From Fragum whitleyi (lineage: Eukaryota > Mollusca > Bivalvia > Cardiida > Cardiidae): a stretch of DNA of 64,000 bases. Shown piece after piece: positions 54,675 to 56,783 of the stretch (positions are counted from its first letter, which is position 1; each line of letters starts with the position of its first letter). A program made the translations under genes and the position numbers. Under the pieces are notes generated by a model. That model searched no databases and was not told the DNA's origin. It worked only from the letters and a program-made list of their open reading frames with translations. The DNA lies in NCBI GenBank assembly GCA_948146395.1, contig OX411547.1:54861566-54925565 (forward strand), read 5' to 3'.

Positions 54675-55976
54675 ACAACTTTTTTATCTTATCCCACCAA
54701 TCTTTTTCAATTACAAGTCAAGCATAAAATGATAATTATGTTGCTTTGATTTTTTTCAAATAAAGGCTTTTATCATAATGCTTTTTAATCAATTACTCTA
54801 TCGAGTAATCATAAAAAACATGTGCGTTTTACACGAGTAAAATCCGTAAAAAGAAAACAAGAGCACCGCCTACGTGTGCATCGCTCAGCTGCAGCTGATT
54901 AATAATGCAAAAAAGCAAGTCAAAAAGGGGACAAACCTTTTACAAAAATGCATTCGGAGCACCACTCGGCCAATCTCACGATCATCCTCGGATGTACAAA
55001 AACGGACTATTTTTGAAAATTACGGGAAAACCTTGGAAAACTCGATGACGTCAATTAAAATGGCGTTAGCCTTCGAAACTGTGAGTGAAAACATTTGACG
55101 TCGCCAACGCTACTCGTTTAAGTCACTGACGTGAACCATCGTATCCTAATATAAATATCTTAAGATTCTTAAATAACGGCTGGAAAAATCTTAATTTTTG
55201 AGAATGATTCGTCATTCTCAAAAATTAAGATTTTTTTCAGCCGTTATTTACTGTAAAGGATATAAAGTGCTAGTTTTTCTTACACTGTAGACCGCCTAAC
55301 AAATTGCACGATTTTGATACATACCCATATGCCTTACATACATCCGAGATCTGTTGCAGTTCACGGATATGGCCGAGTGATGTTCCGAATGGCAAAAATG
55401 CTTACAAAGTTATACCCCCTGGATAATTCTTGTGATGCTTAACACTTTTGATAAGTTTCATTAAGATGCCTTAAATAACAACATATATGAACAAGGTTAG
55501 AGTGTTTCAGGTCACCCTCAACAACAACACCATTGCCAATGCAAATAACGCCAAGGTGGTCATAATACCCTGGGTTTTTCGCCGAAAACAACCGAGCTTA
55601 AAAAGTCTAAAAATACTACACTTAAGTCTGAGGTACTTTCCAGTCAACTGAAAAGTCCTAGCGATATTTCGACTGGCTAACTAGGAAAAGATCAGTGCTC
55701 GATCGCCTGACCGAGCTTCATCGGATCGTCAGTGAAAACAATAGCATAAAAACGAACGCCATATTGACTGTAAAAAAAAAGCAAAAAACTTTTTTTTTAT
55801 ATATTTTCAGGAAGGTGGTTCCTTTAGCAAGTGCATTATTTACTACGGTTGAACCATCATCGGGCAGCTCAACGTTTATTGATGGAGATGAAATCAATAT
55901 TTACCTCTCAGTACCACCCGGTAATGATATAAACTACTTTCCTTTCTTGACCGAAATTACTTCAAACTACAGTTAA
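13004..55976 (+). CDS. ZP-domain-like secreted glycoprotein, six exons (whole gene model)
   Basis: Joined exons 13004-13076, 17311-17378, 21290-21394, 23485-23554, 33921-33972 and 55811-55976 give 534 nt, 177 residues plus stop. Every junction is GT/AG and every phase agrees (1, 0, 0, 1, 2), which is hard to get by chance. Residues 1-22 are a signal peptide ending at VDA/Q. The mature chain has exactly four cysteines (28, 59, 77, 109), the number in a ZP-N domain, and sequons at N33, N62, N79 and N106. Residues 137-170 resemble the first strands of ZP-C (IDGDEINIYLSVPPG). ZP proteins polymerise into extracellular coats such as egg envelopes; that role here is inference from the family. The chain stops inside a MITE before the ZP-C cysteines, and no EHP, furin site or membrane anchor is present. 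Another Cys-rich extracellular family remains possible. Confidence 0.72.
13094..13473 (-). mobile_element. Tc1/mariner-type MITE, copy 1 (type 2, truncated)
   Basis: This family has TA target duplications, CAGTTA...TAACTG ends continuing ACATCGTGAAATTGACA, and a central ~72 bp palindrome from AAAGGGAGGTAAT to ATTACCTCCCTTT. Minus strand here means the palindrome lies in the right half. This copy has a TA and CAGTTA at its left end and the palindrome at 13368-13441, but lost its right terminus. It begins 17 bp after the exon 1 donor. Confidence 0.85.
13474..14664. other. Intron 1, no gene seen
   Basis: Mostly unrecognised. 14390-14560 is a partial TATCAGACAG foldback (CACCTGCCCGATTACTT, ATATCAGACAGGCCGAT). 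CATAGGCGACACT at 13970 partly mirrors AGTGTCGCCTCA before it. Confidence 0.45.
14665..15073 (-). mobile_element. MITE copy 2 (type 1)
   Basis: Both terminal repeats are recognisable, with the right end ATGTTGTTAACTG followed by TA. The left end is diverged and the palindrome's right arm decayed (ATTACCTTCCATTGAA). Confidence 0.85.
15074..15877. other. Intron 1, array terminus remnant
   Basis: 15230-15285 (AAGATGAGCGATAAAGAACC, ATCATGGTCC) is a leftover right terminus of the 10.4 kb-type element. The rest is unrecognised. Confidence 0.45.
15878..16356 (+). mobile_element. MITE copy 3 (type 1, decayed)
   Basis: Arms and interior match the family, but the ends have lost CAGTTA. The central segment is partly repeated: TTACCTCCCTTTAAAAATGC and TTACCTACCTGTAAAAAG occur about 75 bp apart. 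Probably an old copy. Confidence 0.75.
16578..16936 (+). mobile_element. MITE copy 4 (type 2, internal deletion)
   Basis: Left TACAGTTAATTACATCG and right CTAACTAGCTGTA are present. The interior has the type 2 phrase TTGTGTGTCTTCATGGGC and lacks part of the right arm. The palindrome is at about 16678-16752. Confidence 0.82.
16937..17270. repeat. TATCAGACAG foldback, copy 1
   Basis: ATGCAATGAAGCCTGTATTG and TATCAGACAGTCTATTTTTA are followed by an inverted core (GTGAGAAATTATCATGACTC / CGTCCTGATAAATTCTCCCA). About 90% like the 20640-20960 copy. It fills most of the space between MITE copy 4 and exon 2. Confidence 0.75.
17311..17378 (+). CDS. Exon 2: start of ZP-N, first cysteine
   Basis: The acceptor follows a T-rich tract and TTGTAG at 17305-17310; the donor is GTGAGT at 17379. 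The exon completes Ile25 and encodes VACGPNDNITVTIDIAENP and on to Val47, with Cys28 and sequon N33. A CG-x-NDN-x-TVTI pattern is typical of the first ZP-N strand. A second AG six bases later (17316) would remove two residues in frame, so a tandem-acceptor isoform is possible. Confidence 0.8.
17405..17728. repeat. CRE-containing foldback, copy 1
   Basis: A hairpin about 17436-17516 (TTATTAAACGAGTCATCT / AGATGACGAGTTTAATAA) is followed by a body with TTGACGTCACAAAAC and TTATGACGTCATTTTCG (about 17639-17670). TGACGTCA is the palindromic CREB/ATF site. It starts 26 bp after exon 2. Confidence 0.72.
17729..18163 (-). mobile_element. MITE copy 5 (type 1)
   Basis: Terminal repeats are at about 17735-17755 and 18140-18162, with the palindrome around 17998-18065. 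Its left end abuts a foldback element (17405-17728), so one probably inserted beside or into the other. Confidence 0.82.
18165..18425. repeat. TAAGTACGTATTAT foldback, copy 2 (decayed)
   Basis: GCATTTCTGTTAGAAACATC and TAAGATAAATATAATACAT match 21062-21117. The right arm ends ACTAAGTAGGTATTACACT. Confidence 0.65.
18826..19075. repeat. ~250 bp foldback (GGGACCATC ends)
   Basis: CGCGAAAAGGGACCATCCGG (18831) is inverted as CAGATGGTCCCTTTTCGC (19051). Inside, GTAAAATGTTTCGACCC pairs with GGGTCGACACTTTACGC around AGTCAGTCTACGCAGTCCGC. Short frames across it are not genes. Confidence 0.65.
19320..19755 (+). mobile_element. MITE copy 6 (type 1, complete)
   Basis: A clean example: TA at 19318-19319 and 19756-19757, ends CAGTTAACAACATCGTG and CACGATGTAACTAACTG with one mismatch near the right end, 436 bp. 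The palindrome around 19417-19488 contains TTTTGTTCAAGATGAACA. It ends 22 bp before the relic exon at 19778. Confidence 0.92.
19778..19850 (+). pseudogene. Degenerate duplicate of exon 3
   Basis: From an acceptor-like CCTCCCCAG the sequence matches exon 3 (21290 on) for about 73 bp, reading D-x-x-ITFPEN-x-DCRE before small indels shift the frame and homology ends near 19850. The polypyrimidine tract and the TAAGTA before it also match the stretch upstream of exon 3, so intron and exon were copied together. There is no donor at the matching place and the remainder is replaced by another repeat. A MITE ends 22 bp before it. It is probably not used. Confidence 0.75.
19850..20150 (+). repeat. Hairpin-headed repeat (TATACCCC family), one unit
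   Basis: Hairpin TATACCCCTTTCTACA / AAAGTAGAGGGGGTATA at 19851-19883 is followed by TGTCTGTCTGTCCATCCG and one body unit (GAACGCATTGACCTTGAATC, then AAGGTCAAGGTCAC). It replaced the 3' part of the relic exon at 19778. Confidence 0.7.
20255..20526 (-). mobile_element. Complete tRNA-derived SINE
   Basis: Read on the minus strand it starts with a tRNA-like head containing A box TAGCGCAGTTGGTTAGG and B box GGTTCGATCCC, with a 6/7 bp acceptor stem (GCCACCA / TGGCGGC). An anonymous body follows, ending in a tail near AAAGCGGCGTTAAACCC and a short T/G-rich end. The pol III promoter elements look intact. The SINE type is common in bivalves; the exact family name is not certain. Confidence 0.85.
20640..20960. 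repeat. TATCAGACAG foldback, copy 2
   Basis: Same order of blocks as 16937-17270: ATGCAATGAAGCCTGTAACG, ATATCAGACAGTCTATTTTT, ATGATAAATAGAATAATATG and the inverted GAGAAATTATCACGACTCGG core. Partial relatives are at 14390-14560, 5375-5560 and 61530-61672. Confidence 0.78.
20965..21275. repeat. TAAGTACGTATTAT foldback, copy 1
   Basis: GCATTTCTGTTAGAAACATC, then TAATACGTACTTAGTG and its inverse CTAAGTACGTATTATTTA surround an inner inverted pair (AATATCTAACTCGGTTG / CAACCTCGTTAGATATT). It abuts the exon 3 acceptor region at 21276. Confidence 0.75.
21290..21394 (+). CDS. Exon 3: ZP-N middle, cysteines 2 and 3
   Basis: The acceptor is TTTTTCCTCCTCCAG and the donor GTAAGT at 21395; the exon is 105 nt, phase 0 on both sides. 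It encodes residues 48-82, beginning DGFITFPENADCRENF and ending VLCFNYTV, with Cys59, Cys77 and sequons N62 and N79. Being symmetrical in phase, it can be skipped or duplicated without shifting the frame, which fits the relic copy at 19778. Confidence 0.85.
21613..22042 (-). mobile_element. MITE copy 7 (type 1, complete)
   Basis: It is 430 bp with flanking TA on both sides (21611-21612 and 22043-22044) and a central palindrome near 21874-21949. It lies in the intron between exons 3 and 4. Confidence 0.9.
22420..22690. repeat. AAAAGC...GTGGCGGAACCA repeat, copy 1
   Basis: Shares AAAGCTATTTATAAC, GTGGCGGAACCACGAG, TTGTTGTTCACAAAATGA and a closing ATGACGTCATTATAAGG with 33425-33735. The left half is a loose inverted repeat around GTGGCGG. 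Confidence 0.6.
22868..22955. repeat. Short hairpin repeat (AGACTCTGACCAG), copy 1
   Basis: GAAGACTCTGACCAGCCTGT / ACAGTCTAGCCGGAGTCTT form a hairpin around GCGCAC; TTAGATAGATAAG follows. The same design is at 23868-23948. Confidence 0.65.
23047..23440 (+). mobile_element. MITE copy 8 (type 1, complete), next to exon 4
   Basis: It is 394 bp with TA at 23045-23046 and 23441-23442. The left TIR is CAGTTAACAACGTCGTTAC and the right CACGATGTAACTAACTG. Its right end is 44 bp from the exon 4 start. Confidence 0.9.
23485..23554 (+). CDS. Exon 4: ZP-N strands before cysteine 4
   Basis: The acceptor is TTTCTTTTTTTCCAG and the donor GTAAGT at 23555. It encodes GVEFQLLVVSDIVVASPDD to Tyr105, alternating hydrophobic residues as in beta strands, and ends in phase 1. 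A complete MITE ends only 44 bp upstream, so the branch point and pyrimidine tract lie in the short gap or partly in the MITE end. Confidence 0.82.
23695..23830 (+). mobile_element. Decayed SINE body
   Basis: GGGACAGCAGCTGGGGGCTT, GTGAAATACTAGAAATC and TGTTACGTGCTCAATCCGG align with the SINE body, beginning about 140 bp after exon 4. Confidence 0.6.
23868..23948. repeat. Short hairpin repeat (AGACTCTGGCCAG), copy 2
   Basis: GCAAAGACTCTGGCCAGTCT / GCCTGACCAGAGTCTTCAC with loop GTGCATCCGCAC. The two copies flank exon 4 at roughly 0.6 and 0.3 kb. Confidence 0.68.
24216..24797. repeat. ~76 bp tandem duplication holding MITE copy 9
   Basis: TACAACGTCTGTCCATC and GACTGTTGGAAATGTTGTAC occur before and after the MITE (unit 1 at 24216-24281, unit 2 at 24730-24797). 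Without the MITE the two units are contiguous. Confidence 0.8.
24282..24719 (-). mobile_element. MITE copy 9 (type 2, complete) inside a short tandem repeat
   Basis: It is 438 bp with TA on both sides. Removing it rejoins GGAAATGTTGTA to CAATGTGTGATTG and restores a ~76 bp unit that is repeated directly afterwards (about 24216-24281 and 24730-24797), which confirms the ends. The palindrome is at about 24551-24623. Confidence 0.92.
24810..24866. other. Imperfect 28 bp-stem hairpin
   Basis: GGCGCAAGACTGTAGTAGG...CTATAC pairs with GTATATACACTTACTACGG and on to TTTTGCACC around a 3-base loop, 23 of 28 positions matching. Size and shape recall a miRNA-type precursor or a tiny foldback repeat. A related motif (GGTTCAGCGCGAAACAG / CTTTCGCGCTGAAT) is at 32875-32917. 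Confidence 0.5.
24867..25364. other. Intron 4, no gene seen
   Basis: Unrecognised sequence with a 65-codon frame (25163-25360) lacking any motif. Confidence 0.45.
25365..25475. repeat. GCCGGGCGTTGACGG foldback, copy 1
   Basis: GGCCGGGCGTTGACGGCACG, then GTGGATTTACCGATTAATCC / ACGTTTTTTCAC and GAACGCC. It matches the complement of 33170-33260. Confidence 0.6.
25689..27475 (+). repeat. Hairpin-headed element with CAAGGTCA-rich array
   Basis: It starts with palindrome GCTCCCCGAAAAATTTACGG / GGAGC (25689-25713), then GACCGTCCATCTGTCCGTCC and the core-like CTGGGACTAATTGGATGAAA. The body has units rich in GTCAAGGTCAAG with TTGCTTGTGAAAAGACCTTT repeated (26410, 27010 and others), period near 300 bp or a half of it. 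It ends near ATTCGGGGACCATAACCC at about 27450, a partial inverse of the head. Confidence 0.72.
27525..27890. repeat. CRE-containing foldback, copy 2 (sites mutated)
   Basis: The body (GCGGGAGTGCAATATCC, TATGCAAATGGGCTCATGG) and terminal hairpin (CAAACTCGTCATCTAAAACA) are in the reverse order to 17405-17728. The two CRE positions read TGACATCA and TGAAGTCA. Confidence 0.7.
27891..28667. other. Intron 4, no gene seen
   Basis: Unrecognised. GGTTTCCATGGAAACC at about 28572 is a perfect 16 bp palindrome (a phrase that also occurs in the tandem units). Confidence 0.45.
28668..28692. repeat. TTG microsatellite
   Basis: About eight TTG units; MITE copy 10 inserted at the TA directly after it. Confidence 0.9.
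28694..29130 (-). mobile_element. MITE copy 10 (type 1, complete)
   Basis: It is 437 bp, inserted at the end of a TTG microsatellite (28668-28692). TA flanks both ends; the left TIR is slightly changed (CAATTAAATCCATCGTG), the right is ATGTTGTTAACTG. Confidence 0.88.
29131..29564. other. Intron 4, no gene seen
   Basis: 29310-29500 (CACTAGGAAGGGTCTTAAGC, GACAATCGTAGGATTATC, AAATGATGGTGC) resembles 36585-36735 (ACCACTATGT, GACAATCGCACGCTTATC, AAATGATGGTGC), so both are pieces of another uncharacterised repeat. Confidence 0.4.
29565..29790. repeat. GGGGCCTCTTTC repeat, copy 1
   Basis: TATCGTAGGTTTTACGATGC and TTTATCGTACGATTGCGATA are followed by TTTCCTGAAAGAGGCCCCAG. Loose palindromes of ATCGTA recur. 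A partner in the other orientation is at 35565-35720. Confidence 0.5.
30170..30470 (+). repeat. Fragment of the CAAGGTCA array
   Basis: AGTCAAGGTCAAGGTCAAG, TTTTGGTCAACCTCAAATTG and TTGCTACCAAGTTCATGGTC match units of the 25.7-27.5 kb element. Confidence 0.6.
30569..31075 (+). repeat. TATACCCC-family repeat, about three units
   Basis: A decayed head (TATACCCCGCTTACAAAGAA) is followed by units with TTCCGGACTC, GACCTAGAATCAGG / TACTTAGAATCACG and TTCCGAAAACCG, homologous to 19850-20150. Overlapping plus and minus frames here (30805-31064) are chance. Confidence 0.62.
31215..32822. repeat. Terminal-repeat element with ~150 bp tandem array
   Basis: It starts TTTTAGCTCCACTGGCGG with GTCCGTCGTGCGTC shortly after, and ends GCCAGTAGAGCG followed by ATACAAGCC, so the termini are inverted. 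About nine diverged units carry GGCCGATTTCAATGAAA, TGGCAGGGTGGAGCTTATTT and CCTTGGGTGACC. Homologous to the array at 8.4-9.9 kb. Confidence 0.75.
32823..33169. other. Intron 4, no gene seen
   Basis: It contains the GTTCAGCGCG hairpin at 32875-32917 and otherwise unrecognised A/T-rich DNA. Confidence 0.45.
33170..33260. repeat. GCCGGGCGTTAACGG foldback, copy 2 (opposite orientation)
   Basis: ACGTTAACGGACAAACTCGG, CGTGGATTAATCAGTTACTT and GCCCGTTAACGCCCGGC. The outer arms GTTAACGG / CCGTTAAC are intact. Confidence 0.62.
33425..33735. repeat. GTGGCGAAGCCA repeat, copy 2
   Basis: AACAACAAAAGCTAAATTTG, GAGTGGCGAAGCCAAG, TTGATTGTTCACGAAATGA and TTCGACGTCATATGC follow the order of 22420-22690. It is 185 bp before exon 5. 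Confidence 0.6.
33921..33972 (+). CDS. Exon 5: end of ZP-N, cysteine 4
   Basis: The acceptor is TTTGTTTTATTTCAG and the donor GTATGT at 33973. The 52 nt exon completes Asn106 and encodes ITCETEDFTATFNADI, with sequon N106 and Cys109, then leaves phase 2. The NITC motif matches the last ZP-N strand, where the fourth cysteine closes the domain. It is flanked by introns of 10.4 and 21.8 kb. Confidence 0.8.
34090..34640. repeat. Hairpin-headed repeat with GATGGCAGC units
   Basis: A loose hairpin AGCTCACATAAGC...CATGTAAGCT (34092-34124) and CCGTTGTCCG precede CTCCTTAACTACTGGGCCGA and then AGATGGCAGCAAGG and AGATGGCAGCCAAATCG about 160 bp apart. It begins 120 bp after exon 5. Confidence 0.6.
34676..34955 (-). 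mobile_element. SINE, nearly complete
   Basis: The tail GTTTGAATGGGGCTTTACGC, the body (GAGTACCTGACAATGGATTC) and the tRNA-like head (GGGATCGAAACCGGGACC, AACTTGGCTATGACGGCGG) are all present. The head has more changes than in the 20255 copy. A long frame across it is not a gene. Confidence 0.8.
35020..35192 (+). mobile_element. MITE copy 11 (left half only)
   Basis: TA and CAGTTAACAACATCGTG are intact at the left. The sequence follows the family through the palindrome to CCTCCCCTTAAT and then changes abruptly to unrelated DNA at about 35193; no right terminus was found downstream. Confidence 0.85.
35148..35459 (-). other. Unrecognised 103-codon frame with a signal-like start
   Basis: The frame opens with a strongly hydrophobic stretch rich in Phe and Ile, then a region with three cysteines and a WW pair (QLKCNDLYTPETYCDHLWW). 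Its 3' end runs into MITE copy 11. A TTTCATCTGATTCAG acceptor-like site precedes GCCTGTATAGCG on the minus strand, so the Cys-containing part could be an exon or a captured exon piece. No family recognised; chance is a real alternative. Confidence 0.25.
35565..35720. repeat. GGGGCCTCTTTC repeat, copy 2
   Basis: CCTGGGGCCTCTTTCAAGAA, ATCATATGATTATCGTACC and ATAAACTTATACGTTAGTG. Related to 29565-29790 by the GGGGCCTCTTTC end and ATCGTA-rich interior. Confidence 0.5.
35721..37139. other. Intron 5, no gene seen
   Basis: Unrecognised except for the 36585-36735 repeat shared with 29310-29500 and an ATA microsatellite at 37004-37024. Confidence 0.45.
38229..40480. mobile_element. 2,252 bp TIR element inserted in a tandem array
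   Basis: The ends AGAGGTATTTCAC and GTGAAATACCTCT are perfect inverted repeats, followed by a second inverted match (AAACGAGGGGGCAT near 38291 and its complement near 40407). The host array unit GCTAAAATTCACC is split exactly, with AT duplicated (38227-38228 and 40481-40482). Inside are poly(A) (about 38656-38690), a short CA run and two unrecognised ~84-codon minus-strand frames (38771-39025, 40041-40295). No transposase motif is recognisable, so it is probably non-autonomous. Confidence 0.8.
38653..38706. repeat. Poly(A) and CA microsatellite
   Basis: About 30 A followed by (CA)7 inside the 2,252 bp TIR element. It may be the tail of an older retro-insertion or simple slippage. Confidence 0.85.
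40802..40942. repeat. 70 bp tandem duplication
   Basis: AATTCTACGAAAAACAGGCC (40802) and AATTCTACGAAAAACAGTCT (40872) begin two copies, both with ACCAAATGAGCARATCACGT. Each contains ATCACGTGAT, a palindromic E-box. Confidence 0.75.
40943..41286. other. Intron 5, hairpin beside MITE copy 12
   Basis: A/T-rich spacer ending in the perfect hairpin TAAGTTGGAAT-TGCTCCGC-ATTCCAACTTA (41258-41286), where the MITE's left half should be. Confidence 0.55.
41287..41550 (+). mobile_element. MITE copy 12 (right half only)
   Basis: It starts at AAATACATTCAAG and continues to CACGATGTATCTAACTG followed by TA. The missing left half, including the palindrome, is replaced by a short perfect hairpin at 41258-41286 (AAGTTGGAAT...ATTCCAACTT). 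Confidence 0.82.
41640..42200 (+). repeat. AAGATGGCAGC units
   Basis: AAAGATGGCAGACAGG (41711), CGAGATGGCAGCAAG (41861) and TAAGATGGCAGCCAA (42008) recur at about 150 bp, homologous to 34.1-34.6 kb. Confidence 0.6.
42310..42395 (+). other. tRNA-Gly-like sequence, SINE head or pseudogene
   Basis: The A box CGGTAGTACAGTGGTTA and B box GAGTTCAATTCCC frame a CCTTCCCAA anticodon-like loop that resembles tRNA-Gly. An insertion of about 15 bp in the variable region and unpaired acceptor ends argue against a functional tRNA. Confidence 0.45.
42396..43303. other. Intron 5, no gene seen
   Basis: Unrecognised apart from the tRNA-like piece at 43025-43105. T-rich runs follow the tRNA-Gly-like head, as expected of a SINE tail. 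Confidence 0.45.
43025..43105 (-). other. tRNA-like sequence, minus strand
   Basis: On the minus strand TTAGCGGTGGTGGCTAGG is A-box-like and GAGTTCAAGCC B-box-like, about 35 bp apart. Stem pairing is poor, so a pol III repeat remnant is more likely than a gene. Confidence 0.4.
43304..43768. mobile_element. MULE-type MITE, copy a
   Basis: It has inverted ends CATTCGGAACATCACTCGG / CCGAGTGATGTTCCGAATG, subterminal CCTCGGATGTA repeats and a central ~75 bp stem-loop (AAATAACGGCTGAAA...TTTCAGCC). It is flanked by a 10 bp duplication that has diverged to 8/10 identity (ATTACATACC / ATTAAATATC). An open frame across it is fortuitous. Confidence 0.85.
44241..44502 (-). mobile_element. Complete tRNA-derived SINE
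   Basis: Very similar to the 20255-20526 copy: tail GTTTGTTTGAATGGG, body, and head with CCAACTGCGCTATGGTGGCG on the plus strand (minus-strand A box intact). The B box is slightly changed (GGGGATCGCACCCACG). A 12 bp deletion follows the tail. Confidence 0.83.
44503..46242. other. Intron 5, no certain gene
   Basis: It contains the possible decayed coding piece at 45378-45592 and an 86-codon minus frame at 45843-46103 (contains KPQYCCKLVRGLLKKLSG) that was not recognised and has no splice or promoter support. Confidence 0.4.
45378..45592 (-). pseudogene. Possible decayed coding fragment, not recognised
   Basis: On the minus strand one frame reads SEDVSMLQNLIEKMEEKGG, a stop, then MDRKELIRATVGRSIAKS and MEDIADLQKCLIRF. 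The helical, charged composition resembles real protein (perhaps a gag-type or coiled-coil region) more than chance frames nearby, but the in-frame stop and lack of matches in memory leave the origin open. Confidence 0.3.
46243..46682 (+). mobile_element. MITE copy 13 (type 2)
   Basis: About 440 bp with the left end decayed (TTAACAATATCGCGAAATTG) and the right end intact with TA. It carries the type 2 interior (GTGCCTTCATGGGCCAATC) and the palindrome at about 46340-46413. Confidence 0.87.
46683..47339. other. Intron 5, no gene seen
   Basis: Unrecognised A/T-rich spacer between MITE copy 13 and the GATGGCAGC array. AATGGTCATTT / AAATGGTCATTT at 47237-47270 is a short repeat. Confidence 0.45.
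47340..48960 (-). repeat. Inverse GATGGCAGC array and GAGCCCTAC array
   Basis: CTGCCATCTTG occurs at 47374, 47513 and 47690. From 47880 the text matches the complement of 34300-34400 (GGGGAAGGCCTTTGCTACAA, GAATCAGTCAAG). Then units of about 165-180 bp carry GAGCCCTACAGCCTTGGAAA (48110), GAAGCCCTACAATATTG (48273) and GGCCAGCAGGGGC-type phrases. It ends with TCTCAGGTGAGTGACTAAGA, like the right terminus of the 10.4 kb element. The 95-codon frame at 48399 lies within it and is not convincing. Confidence 0.6.
48990..49345. repeat. CRE-containing foldback, copy 3
   Basis: CGTCGCGGGAGTGAAATTAA, AATGACGTCATAATG and TTGTGACGTCAGTTT are followed by hairpin arms ATTAAACTCGTCATCTAAAA / TAGATGACTCGTTTAATAAA. 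Intact CRE sites at about 49062 and 49083. A very decayed relative may lie at 405-580. Confidence 0.72.
49565..49797 (-). mobile_element. MITE copy 14 (type 2, half)
   Basis: The TACAGTTAAAAACATCGTG end is intact. The copy ends near GGTCCACGAAGACC, before the palindrome, and is followed by unrelated DNA leading into the direct repeat at 49860. Confidence 0.83.
49860..50266. repeat. 407 bp direct repeat, copy 1
   Basis: It runs from ACTCCGGTCCATATACTC to GTTCCTCTATACC and is nearly identical to 51972-52378, same length, 2,112 bp apart. No TG...CA ends or flanking duplication are seen, so it is not a recognisable LTR. Confidence 0.85.
50267..51971. repeat. Spacer with ~355 bp degenerate tandem units
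   Basis: AAAGATAAGGGTT occurs at about 50839, 51199 and 51548 within similar A/T-rich text (ATATATGAAAAAATAAAATT against TATAAGAAAAAAATAAG), and a weaker GTTAAGGGTTACG at 51785. No gene is visible; a G10 run is at 50995. Confidence 0.5.
51972..52378. repeat. 407 bp direct repeat, copy 2
   Basis: The second copy, with scattered substitutions against 49860-50266 (for example TTGAAGG to TTAAAGG, ATCTATG to ATCTGTG). Together the pair bounds ~1.7 kb. Confidence 0.85.
52681..53580. repeat. ~900 bp foldback with two interleaved pairs of arms
   Basis: Arm A (52681-52783) pairs with A' (53231-53326); arm B (52841-53023) pairs with B' (53380-53575). The order is A, B, A', B', not nested. Each arm starts with a related phrase (CTGGCAGGGCGGGGCTTAA, CTGGCAGGGCGGAGCCTAA). 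A local hairpin is at 52994-53030 (CGTAACTTCAGCTTAATCAA). The unpaired centre at 53123-53228 recurs inverted at 12773-12876. Confidence 0.85.
53581..54184. other. Intron 5, no gene seen
   Basis: Unrecognised sequence with no repeat match noted inside the window. Confidence 0.45.
54185..54440. repeat. TAAGTACGTATTAT foldback, copy 3
   Basis: TACGTACTAAGAGTTTTGTA, AAAATATCTATCTAGGTTGG and the inverse CACAACCGATTAAGATTTTT with TTTCATACAATACACTAAAT. The GAGTCTCTGCCGAGACAATT centre is conserved. Confidence 0.7.
54641..54674. repeat. Poly(T) run
   Basis: More than 30 T in a row. No retroelement body was recognised next to it. Confidence 0.9.
54951..55391. mobile_element. MULE-type MITE, copy b
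   Basis: It is 441 bp with the same ends and stem-loop as the 43304 copy. The flanks ACAAAAATG and GCAAAAATG are a 9 bp duplication with one mismatch. It lies 420 bp before exon 6. Confidence 0.87.
55392..55810. other. Last part of intron 5
   Basis: Between MULE-type copy b and exon 6. 55560-55680 resembles the stretch before copy c (GTCTGAGGTACTTTCCAGTC against GTCAGAGGTACTTTCTAGTT), a further repeat. A T-rich tract precedes the exon 6 acceptor. Confidence 0.5.
55811..55976 (+). CDS. Exon 6: linker and start of ZP-C, ended by MITE stop
   Basis: The acceptor is ATATATTTTCAG at 55799-55810. The exon completes Thr123 and reads KVVPLASALFTTVEP, a Gly/Ser-rich turn, then IDGDEINIYLSVPPG and NYFPFLTEITS. 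The stop TAA at 55974-55976 lies inside the terminal repeat of the MITE that starts at 55970. ZP-C normally continues with conserved cysteines just here, so the original exon was probably longer and was cut by the insertion. A weaker donor-like GTAATG at 55921 could instead splice out the tail (exon 55811-55920); no downstream ZP-C exon was recognised in the remaining 8 kb. Confidence 0.7.
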
Positions 55977-56404
55977 AAACATCGTAAAATTGACACTCAT
56001 TCCGATCACAATATTTCTTAATTATTCACTCAGCGCTCCATTCAATCATTCCAAACACTCACTCAAATCGATCAAAAACGCTCCAAAATCATTAAAAACA
56101 TTTTGGAAATCGACCAAGACTTTCAACTTTAAATTTAAATCGATCTAATTATTCCACGATTTTATTGGCCTGAGTGATTTTTAAGTGTCTAATTGGCTTA
56201 TGAAGACATACAAACAGAAAATTACGTATGTTTTATTAACGGGAGGTAATAAATATTGCTAACTTTGTTCATCTAGAACAAAATTAACCATATTGGTTTA
56301 CCTCCCTTTTATATCACTCATAACTCGATCCATACACTCATTCAATTTAATTCAAAGTCATTCCAAAATCATTCATCTTGTCAATTTCACGATGTTGTTA
56401 ACTG
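55970..56404 (-). mobile_element. MITE copy 15 (type 2, complete), inserted in exon 6
   Basis: It is 435 bp with TA at 55968-55969 and 56405-56406. The first bases CAGTTAAA place TAA in frame with exon 6. The palindrome at about 56239-56311 still pairs well, so the insertion is not ancient. Confidence 0.92.
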
Positions 56405-56412
56405 TATCTATT

Positions 56413-56783
56413 CAGTTATCAACATCGTGAAATTGACATTCATCTCGGTTTAAAACCATTCCCAATCACACGCTCAGCGCTCCATTTATTAATTCCAAAC
56501 ACTCACTCAAACCATTCAAAAACGCTCCAAATCCACTGAAAAAGATAGAATCAACCATATCATTCAAAATAAAGTTGAAAAAAAATCGCGTTTCCCTGAC
56601 ATAATTGCACTGATATTTTACGCGTATGATAGGCTTTCGAAGATATGGGAGGCTATTTATAGAACGTGCATATTTTATTAAAGGCATGTAATTAATATTG
56701 CATATTTTGTTCATTCTGAACAAAGTTAGCTCCCTTTAAATTCATTAAAAACTTGCTCCACACAGCCATTCAATATAATATAA
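56413..56783 (-). mobile_element. MITE copy 16 (type 1, truncated)
   Basis: It begins CAGTTATCAACATCGTG, 8 bp after copy 15, and runs through a decayed palindrome (around 56677-56740) to a low-complexity ATAATATAATAAT junction. Confidence 0.82.
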
